Positions 58,350 to 64,000 of a stretch of DNA of 64,000 bases are shown here, piece after piece. The position numbers were made by a program, and so were the translations under genes. The stretch is taken from the NCBI GenBank assembly GCA_963783785.1, contig CAWAOQ010000013.1:62001-126000 (forward strand), in the 5' to 3' direction. The DNA is from CADEEN01 sp963783785. Its GTDB lineage: Bacteria; Pseudomonadota; Gammaproteobacteria; Burkholderiales; Burkholderiaceae_C. How positions within the stretch are numbered: position 1 is the first letter of the stretch; each line of letters begins with the position of its first letter. The notes beneath the pieces are model-generated. The model was not told the origin of the DNA, made no database searches, and saw only the letters and a list, made by a program, of their open reading frames with translations.

Positions 58350-59735
58350 ATGAAAGCGACCCCATCGCAGAGCGAAGGCGACGTCAACCACACGCCGCGC
58401 CGCGCGGCCTGGCAGCGCGAGCACATCGACGAACCGACGCGTGCGCTGCTGGCGCGCGACAGCGCGGCATTCCTGCACCAGTCGGTGTCGACACCGTGCC
58501 TGTCGGCGATCCGCCGCGCCGAAGGGCTCTACATCGAGGACATGGGCGGCCGTCGCTACATGGACTTCCACGGCAACAACGTGCACCACGTCGGCTACGC
58601 CCATCCGCACGTCATCGCCGCCATCAAGGCGCAGCTCGACGAACTGAGCTTTGCGCCGCGGCGCTTCGCCAGCGACCGCGCAGTCGAGCTGGCCGAGGCG
58701 CTCTCGGTGCAGTTCAAGCGGCTCACGGGGCAGGCCGGCCGGGTGCTGTTCACGACTGGCGGCACCGACGCGGTCGAGGTCGCGATCAAGCTGGCGCGCG
58801 CCGCGACCGGCCGCTTCAAGACGCTGAGCTTCTGGGACTCGTTCCACGGCGCCGGCTTCGGTGCGTCCAGCGTCGGCGGCGAATCGCTGTTCCGCCACGG
58901 TTCGGCCGTCGGGCCGTTGCTGCCGGGCAGCGAGCACGTGGCGCCGTTCGGCTGCTATCGCTGCGCCTACGGCCACCCGGTCGACGCGAACGGCCAGCCC
59001 CGGCTCGAGCAATGCCGACTGAGCTGCGCGGCGATGGTGAAGTACGTGCTCGAACGCGAAGGCGACGTCGCCGCGGTGATCGCCGAGCCGGCTCGTGCCG
59101 TGCCGTACATCCCGCCGCCGGGCTACTGGCAGGCGGTGCGCGAGGCCTGCAACGCCCACGGCGCGCTGCTCGTCTTCGACGAGATCCCGACCGGACTGGG
59201 CAAGACCGGCCGCTTCTTCGCGGCCGAGCACGACGGTGCCGCGCCCGACATCCTGGTGCTCGGCAAGGCGCTTGGCGGCGGCGTGTTGCCGATCGCTGCC
59301 TGCGTGGCCCGCGACGACCTGAACGTGGCGGGCGCCTATGCCTTCGGCCACTACACACACGAGAAGAATCCGGTCACCGCACGTGCCGCACTGGCGACGC
59401 TGGAGGTGATCGAGCGCGAAGACCTGGTCGACAACGCCGCGCGGGTCGGTGCACATGCGCTCGACCGCCTGCACGACCTGCAGCGCCGCCACGCGGTCAT
59501 CGGCGACGTGCGCGGCCGCGGCCTGTTGCTGGGCATCGAACTCGTCACCGACCGTGGCGCGAAGACCCCCGCCAGCGACCTCGCCGAGCAGACTCTCTAC
59601 CGCGCGCTGTCGCGCGGGCTGTCGTTCAAGACGACGATGGGCAATGTGCTGACGCTGACGCCGCCGCTGATCACGACGATCACCCAGATGGACGCCGCGC
59701 TCGACATCCTGGACGAGTGCCTGACTACACCCTGA
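58350..59735 (+). CDS. Class III PLP enzyme, probable (R)-1-hydroxy-2-aminoethylphosphonate ammonia-lyase (PbfA-like)
   Basis: A 461-residue aminotransferase class III fold protein. It has the PLP-binding Lys in VLGKALGGGVLPIAACVARD, the phosphate region FTTGGTDAVEVAIKLARAAT and the Asp in LLVFDEIPTGLGKTGRFF. Segments FHGNNVHHVGYAHPHVIAAI and SFWDSFHGAGFGASSVGGES look, from memory, like PbfA, found beside phnW in AEP clusters. PbfA eliminates ammonia from hydroxy-AEP to give phosphonoacetaldehyde, the PhnY substrate. A strong GGAGAGGA precedes the ATG at 58350. It could instead be a transaminase. Confidence 0.72.
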   Translation: MKATPSQSEGDVNHTPRRAAWQREHIDEPTRALLARDSAAFLHQSVSTPCLSAIRRAEGLYIEDMGGRRYMDFHGNNVHHVGYAHPHVIAAIKAQLDELSFAPRRFASDRAVELAEALSVQFKRLTGQAGRVLFTTGGTDAVEVAIKLARAATGRFKTLSFWDSFHGAGFGASSVGGESLFRHGSAVGPLLPGSEHVAPFGCYRCAYGHPVDANGQPRLEQCRLSCAAMVKYVLEREGDVAAVIAEPARAVPYIPPPGYWQAVREACNAHGALLVFDEIPTGLGKTGRFFAAEHDGAAPDILVLGKALGGGVLPIAACVARDDLNVAGAYAFGHYTHEKNPVTARAALATLEVIEREDLVDNAARVGAHALDRLHDLQRRHAVIGDVRGRGLLLGIELVTDRGAKTPASDLAEQTLYRALSRGLSFKTTMGNVLTLTPPLITTITQMDAALDILDECLTTP

Positions 59736-60162
59736 GCGGGATCGTCACCGGCCCGTCGTTGACCAGGTGCACCTGCATCTCGGCACCGAACTCGCCGGCG
59801 GCCACCGTCGGGTGCGCGGCACGGGCCAGCGCCAGCACGTGCTCGTAGAGGGCACGGCCCTGCTCGGGCGGCGCGGCGCCGACGAAACTTGGCCGGTTGC
59901 CGCCCGAGGTGTCGGCCGCGAGCGTGAACTGCGAGACGATCAGCAAGCCGCCAGCCACGTCCTGCACGCTGCGGTTCATCTTGCCGGCATCGTCGGCAAA
60001 GATGCGCAGCTTCAGCAGCTTCGCGACCAGTTTCGCCGCTGCAGCCTCGTCGTCGTGGGGCTCGGCGCAGACGAAGACCAGCAGGCCACGATCGATCGCG
60101 CCGGTGATCCGATCGGCCACCGCCACACGCGCCCGCCGCACGCGTTGCACCAGCGCGATCAC
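59725..60162 (-). CDS. dtd: D-aminoacyl-tRNA deacylase Dtd
   Basis: Removes D-amino acids and glycine mischarged on tRNA. The 145-residue protein has the N-terminal IALVQRVRRARVAV, the chirality-proofing motif GGLLIVSQFTLAADTSGGNR and the C-terminal Gly-cisPro type motif VHLVNDGPVTIPL. It starts at GTG 60162, overlapping the CDF transporter stop (GTGA). It is convergent with the PLP enzyme, with an 11-base tail overlap. Confidence 0.95.
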   Translation of the reverse strand: MIALVQRVRRARVAVADRITGAIDRGLLVFVCAEPHDDEAAAAKLVAKLLKLRIFADDAGKMNRSVQDVAGGLLIVSQFTLAADTSGGNRPSFVGAAPPEQGRALYEHVLALARAAHPTVAAGEFGAEMQVHLVNDGPVTIPLRV

Positions 60163-61055
60163 AGGTGGTGTTCCGCAGCGTCGTCGAAATGCGCCTCGAC
60201 ATCCATCGGCAGCAACTGGATCGTCGCGCGCAGCCCGGGCACCGCGCTCATCAGCGCCTGCTCGACGGAGGTGCGCAACGCTGCCGCGCGCTGCAACGAC
60301 CAGCCGGCCGGCATGTGCATGTGCATGTCGACAAAGCGGCGTTGGCCGGCGCGGCGCGTCGAGATGTGATCGAAGCGCAGCGTGTTCGGGTGCGTGAAGC
60401 CGGCCAGCACCTCGTCGATCTGCTGGATGACCTCGGGCTCGACCGCGCGGTCCATCAGGCCATCGGCCGAGCGCCTTATCAGCGAGAAACCCTCGCGCGC
60501 GACATTGCCGGCGACCGCGATCGCGATCAGCGGGTCGAGCCAGAGCCAGCCGGTGCCCGCCACCGCAAGCAGCCCGAGCACGACGCCGACGGAGGTCCAG
60601 ACGTCGGTGAAAAGGTGCCGGGCATCGGCTTCGAGCGCCATCGAGCGGTGCTCGCGGGCCTTCTTGAGCATGCTGTAGGCCAGCGCGCCGTTCATTGCCG
60701 AGCTGATCACCGAAAGCGTCAGGCCGATACCCAGGCTGCCGATGGGCTGCGGCACCCACAGGCGCTCGGCCGCGGCCCAGACGATCGCCAGCGCGGCAGC
60801 GAAGATCAGCACGCCCTCGAAGCCGCTCGAAAAGTACTCGGCCTTGTGGTGGCCGAACGGGTGGTCCTCATCGGGTGGCCGCGCGGCAACGGTGACCATC
60901 GCCAGCGCGAACATCGCCCCGGCCAGATTGACCACCGACTCCATCGCATCGGACAGCAGGCCGACCGAATCGGTCAACCACCAGGCGCCGGTCTTCAGCG
61001 TGATCGTGGCGATCGCCACGGCGATCGACAGCTTCAGGTAGGCGCTGACTTGCAT
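60159..61055 (-). CDS. Cation diffusion facilitator (CDF) family metal transporter
   Basis: A 298-residue inner-membrane metal/proton antiporter with six helices. Metal site A is visible as TDSVGLLSDAMESVVNLAG in helix II and ADARHLFTDVWTSVGVVLGL in helix V (D-x3-D and H-x3-D types). The loop PPDEDHPFGHHKAEYFSSGF is family-typical. The C-terminal cytoplasmic domain is His-rich (FVDMHMHMPAG, DAAEHHL). Likely substrates are Zn, Fe or Mn; these cannot be separated by sight. It forms an operon with tyrS upstream and dtd downstream. Confidence 0.92.
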   Translation of the reverse strand: MQVSAYLKLSIAVAIATITLKTGAWWLTDSVGLLSDAMESVVNLAGAMFALAMVTVAARPPDEDHPFGHHKAEYFSSGFEGVLIFAAALAIVWAAAERLWVPQPIGSLGIGLTLSVISSAMNGALAYSMLKKAREHRSMALEADARHLFTDVWTSVGVVLGLLAVAGTGWLWLDPLIAIAVAGNVAREGFSLIRRSADGLMDRAVEPEVIQQIDEVLAGFTHPNTLRFDHISTRRAGQRRFVDMHMHMPAGWSLQRAAALRTSVEQALMSAVPGLRATIQLLPMDVEAHFDDAAEHHL

Positions 61056-61078
61056 GACTGGGTGACGGTGCCGCCGGA

Positions 61079-62332
61079 TCAGGACAAGGCGACGCGAGCG
61101 AACTTGCGCTTGCCGATCTGCACAACGTAAGTGCCAGGCATCAGCTTCAGTCCCTTGTCGCTGACAACGGCACCGTCGATCCGCACACCGCCCTGCTCGA
61201 TCAGCCGCAGTCCCTCGCTGGTCGACGGTGCGAGGCCGGCCTGTTTGAGCAGCGCGCCGATGGCCAGCGGTGCACCGGTGAGTGCGACCTGCGGGATCTC
61301 TTCGGGCACCCCGCCGCGGGCGCGGTTCATGAAATCCTGCTCGGCAGCCTCTGCCGCCGCGGCGCTGTGAAACCGCGAGGTGATCTCCTTGGCCAGCATC
61401 ACCTTGACGTCCTTCGGGTTGCGCCCAGCGTCGACCTCGCGCTTGAAGGCAGCAATCTCGGCCTCGGGGCGGAACGACAGCAACATCATGTACTTCCACA
61501 TCAGCGTGTCGCTGATCGACAGCAGCTTGGCGAACATGGTGTTGGCCGGCTCGGTGATCGCGACATAGTTGTTCTTCGACTTCGACATCTTGTCGACGCC
61601 GTCCAGGCCTTCCAACAGCGGCATCGTCAGGATGCACTGCGGTTCCTGGCCGGACTCGGACTGCAGGTGGCGGCCCATCAGCAGGTTGAACTTCTGATCG
61701 GTGCCACCGAGCTCGAGGTCGCTCTTCAGCGCCACCGAGTCATAACCCTGCATCAGCGGGTACAGGAACTCGTGCACCGAGATCGGTGTGCCAGCCGCGA
61801 ACCGCTTGGCGAAGTCGTCACGCTCCATCATGCGTGCAACGGTGTACTTGGCGGCGAGCTGGATCATGCCGCGGGCGCCCAGGGGATCGCTCCACTCGGA
61901 GTTGTAGCGAATCTCGGTGCGCGCGGCATCGAGCACCAGGCTCGCCTGCCGGAAGTACGTCTGCGCATTGGCCTCGATCTGCTCGCGCGTCAACGGCGGT
62001 CGGGTGTTGTTGCGGCCGGACGGGTCGCCGATCATCGACGTGAAGTCGCCAATCAGGAAGATCACCTGGTGCCCCAGGTCCTGCAGTTGGCGCATCTTGT
62101 TCAGGACGACGGTATGGCCCAGGTGCAAGTCGGGGGCCGTCGGGTCGAGGCCGAGCTTGATGCGCAACGGCTGGCCCGTCGCAGCCGATCGGGCCAGCTT
62201 GGCCAGCCATTCGGGCTGTGGAAGGAGCTCGTCGCAACCGCGCAGACTGACGGCCATGGCTTCGCGCACGGCGTCGGTGACGGGAAACTGGGGCGTGCCG
62301 GGCGTTGCCGCGGCTGTCACGATTTCTGACAT
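61079..62332 (-). CDS. tyrS: Tyrosyl-tRNA synthetase
   Basis: Class I aminoacyl-tRNA synthetase of 417 residues. The HIGH-equivalent is PDLHLGHTVVLNKMRQLQDL and the KMSKS loop is DGVDKMSKSKNNYVAI. An S4-like RNA-binding domain ends the protein (SEGLRLIEQGGVRIDGAVVS). This is the TyrRS-beta (TyrZ-like) layout with HLGH. The start is the ATG at 62332 (MSEIVTAAATPGTPQ). It is divergent from the M23 peptidase gene with a 227-base spacer that contains a TATACT. Confidence 0.96.
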   Translation of the reverse strand: MSEIVTAAATPGTPQFPVTDAVREAMAVSLRGCDELLPQPEWLAKLARSAATGQPLRIKLGLDPTAPDLHLGHTVVLNKMRQLQDLGHQVIFLIGDFTSMIGDPSGRNNTRPPLTREQIEANAQTYFRQASLVLDAARTEIRYNSEWSDPLGARGMIQLAAKYTVARMMERDDFAKRFAAGTPISVHEFLYPLMQGYDSVALKSDLELGGTDQKFNLLMGRHLQSESGQEPQCILTMPLLEGLDGVDKMSKSKNNYVAITEPANTMFAKLLSISDTLMWKYMMLLSFRPEAEIAAFKREVDAGRNPKDVKVMLAKEITSRFHSAAAAEAAEQDFMNRARGGVPEEIPQVALTGAPLAIGALLKQAGLAPSTSEGLRLIEQGGVRIDGAVVSDKGLKLMPGTYVVQIGKRKFARVALS

Positions 62333-62559
62333 GGAGTCCAAGGAGTCCCGGGGGTTGTTCACAGCGGCGGCACACAACTCGGTGTTTATACTGTGCCTCG
62401 GTCATTGGATGGCCGCTGCTGTAGCTACCAATTCGCGCCCGCAAGCTGCCGATCTTAAAGGCGGGCGGGCAAGCCGACAGACCCGGCGCCGCTGCCCGAA
62501 CCTGGCAGCCGCGCCGACCAGCCGAGAGGGCGAGAGGGCGAGAGCCCCGCCGAGAACAC
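62333..62559. other. Divergent intergenic region tyrS / M23 peptidase
   Basis: A TATACT hexamer lies near 62384-62390, but no good -35 is seen at 16-18 bases on the plus strand. Short GAGAGGGC direct repeats lie near 62523-62540. No gene or leader RNA structure could be recognised. Confidence 0.4.
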
Positions 62560-63939
62560 GTGACATCGTTGGAATCATTGGCGCAAGCCACTGCCGGCGC
62601 GCAAGCGTTTGCAGCCAAACACCGCCGCGGCATCGTGGCCGCCAGCATGACGTTGCTGGGGGGCTTTGCTGCGGCCGCGTTTGCGATCGCGCCGCTGGCG
62701 CCGGATGCCTCGGCCTTGCCGCAGAGGTTGGTCATCGAAGCAGTGCAGCCCGAAGCCTTTGAGCCCCAACTCGAAGCGCTGGCGGTGCACGCCGTCGAAC
62801 TCACCCGCGCCGACCTGACCCGCGCTGGCGATACCGCGGCCACGCTGCTCGAGCGCCTTGGCGTCGTGGACCCCGCGGCCGTGGCCTTCCTGCGCAGCGA
62901 TGCCAGTACCCGGCGCCTGTTCGAGGGCCGCGGCGGCCGCGCCGTGCAGGTGCGCACCGGCGATGACGGCCGCTTGCTCGAACTGCTCGCGCGCTCGCCG
63001 GCGCAGCGGGCAGAACAGATCTCGACCCATTTCACGCGGCTGACGGTGGCCCGCGATGCCCAAGGGGCTTGGCAGGCCCACGAAGAGTCGGTCCCGCTGC
63101 AGTCGCAAGTGCGGATGGCCAGCGGCACGATCCGTAGTTCGCTGTTCGCGGCGAGCGATGAGGCGCGCATCCCCGACAGCATTGCGGTACAGATCGCAGA
63201 GATCTTTGCCGTCGACATCGACATGCATCGCGAACTGCGCCGAGGTGACACCTTCAGCGTGGTCTACGAGGCGCTGAGCGCAGATGGTGAGCCGATCACC
63301 TGGAGCCAGGGCACCGGCCGCGTGCTGGCCGCCGAGTTCGTCAATGGCGGCAAGACGCACCAGGCGGTCTGGTACCGCGATGCCAACGGCCGCGGCGCCT
63401 ATTTCGATTTCAGTGGCCAAAGCAAGAAGCGGGCATTCCTGGCCAGCCCGATGGAGTTCTCGCGCGTGACGTCGGGCTTTGCAATGCGTTTCCACCCGAT
63501 CCTGCAGACGCAGCGCGCCCACCTCGGGGTCGACTATGCCGCGCCAACCGGTACGCCGGTGCGCACAGTTGGCGACGGCCTGGTCGAATTCGCGGGGTGG
63601 CAGAACGGCTACGGCAACGTGGTCCAGATCCGGCACACCAATGACCGCTCGACCGTGTATGCGCATCTGTCTCGCATTGACGTCAGAAAGGGCCAGCGCA
63701 TCGAGCAGGGCCAGCGCATCGGGGCTGTCGGTACCACGGGGTGGTCGACCGGCCCCCATCTGCACTTCGAGTTCCGCGTCAACGGCCAGCACCAGGATCC
63801 GCTGCGCATCGCCAAGGCCAGTGAGGCGGTGGCCATCGCGCCGACGGCCAAGACCGAGTTCGCCGCTGTGGCGCGCTCGCTGCAGGTCACGCTCGACGTC
63901 GCCGAGACGCTCGTTGGCGCGAGCGGCCGCGGAGAGTAG
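62560..63939 (+). CDS. M23 family (LytM-domain) metallopeptidase
   Basis: Envelope peptidoglycan peptidase or EnvC/NlpD-like regulator of 459 residues. An N-terminal membrane anchor (IVAASMTLLGGFAAAAFAIA) precedes a periplasmic region and a C-terminal LytM domain with intact zinc ligands: His in AMRFHPI, His-x3-Asp in AHLGVDYAAPTG and the His-x-His HLHFEFRVNG. The start GTG at 62560 is the earliest in frame. Position beside tyrS and before anmK is a stable Burkholderiales arrangement linked to wall recycling. Confidence 0.92.
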   Translation: MTSLESLAQATAGAQAFAAKHRRGIVAASMTLLGGFAAAAFAIAPLAPDASALPQRLVIEAVQPEAFEPQLEALAVHAVELTRADLTRAGDTAATLLERLGVVDPAAVAFLRSDASTRRLFEGRGGRAVQVRTGDDGRLLELLARSPAQRAEQISTHFTRLTVARDAQGAWQAHEESVPLQSQVRMASGTIRSSLFAASDEARIPDSIAVQIAEIFAVDIDMHRELRRGDTFSVVYEALSADGEPITWSQGTGRVLAAEFVNGGKTHQAVWYRDANGRGAYFDFSGQSKKRAFLASPMEFSRVTSGFAMRFHPILQTQRAHLGVDYAAPTGTPVRTVGDGLVEFAGWQNGYGNVVQIRHTNDRSTVYAHLSRIDVRKGQRIEQGQRIGAVGTTGWSTGPHLHFEFRVNGQHQDPLRIAKASEAVAIAPTAKTEFAAVARSLQVTLDVAETLVGASGRGE

Positions 63940-63952
63940 GCGCTAGCGTCGA

Positions 63953-64000
63953 ATGACGCTCTACATGGGTCTGATGTCGGGCACCTCGCTCGACGGCGTC
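63953..64000 (+). CDS. anmK: Anhydro-N-acetylmuramic acid kinase AnmK, first 16 codons
   Basis: The window ends within the gene. The visible MTLYMGLMSGTSLDGV is the conserved N-terminal phosphate-binding motif MSGTSLDGVD of AnmK, which recycles anhydromuramic acid. It starts 13 bases after the M23 peptidase stop. Confidence 0.85.
   Translation, partial: MTLYMGLMSGTSLDGV

Overview
This is high-GC DNA from a betaproteobacterium, most likely order Burkholderiales near the Rubrivivax / Leptothrix / Methylibium / Ideonella group. The placement rests on gene order (ibaG-murA-hisGDCBHAF; tyrS divergent from an M23 peptidase followed by anmK), on Bug/TctC-type binding proteins, and on tightly packed operons with ATGA/GTGA overlaps. 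No rRNA, tRNA or CRISPR array was seen.

Layout. 1-7812 (minus): ibaG, murA, hisG, hisD, hisC, hisB, hisH, hisA, hisF and the start of rsmD. 7878-10434 (plus): LemA and an M48 protease, convergent with an ABC exporter pair (10424-12100, minus). 12165-14618 (plus): a small conserved protein, a TetR regulator, a tetratricopeptide-like protein and a LysE-type exporter. 14626-18682: a degenerate integron, with an internally deleted intI pseudogene, an attI-like junction, cassette genes (LysE exporter, unknown protein, dihydrofolate-reductase-like protein, binding protein, deaminase) and at least three attC-like sites. 18726-20991: an SMR efflux gene on the opposite strand, a gene with both diagnostic motifs of halohydrin dehalogenases, and an alpha/beta hydrolase. 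21193-27258: two secreted HbpS/GlcG-type proteins around a methyltransferase and a two-component system, then an ankyrin protein and an aldehyde dehydrogenase. 27669-33384: a double-length UvrA. 34165-38248: a DctPQM TRAP transporter and a Bug-type binding protein, ended by a terminator. 38642-44191: a dimethylglycine/sarcosine-dehydrogenase-like enzyme, a 240-bp palindromic intergenic element, a DMT transporter and a Na/Pi cotransporter.

44211-59735 is the most coherent accessory region, a two-armed cluster for 2-aminoethylphosphonate (AEP). The minus arm holds the regulator, phnA and phnY. The plus arm holds an AEP-type ABC importer, phnW, then glutamine-synthetase-like ligase, iron alcohol dehydrogenase, gamma-glutamyl hydrolase, aldehyde dehydrogenase, a HAD phosphatase and a class III PLP enzyme resembling PbfA. 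PhnW, PhnY and PhnA would convert AEP to phosphonoacetaldehyde, phosphonoacetate, then acetate plus phosphate. The four inserted genes look like a gamma-glutamylation route for an amino alcohol. 59725-64000 returns to housekeeping genes (dtd, CDF transporter, tyrS, M23 peptidase, anmK start).

Caution: more than 20 single-base insertions or deletions interrupt otherwise intact conserved genes across the window. They look like sequence errors rather than real gene decay. They are given gene by gene, and the broken genes are annotated at full length.
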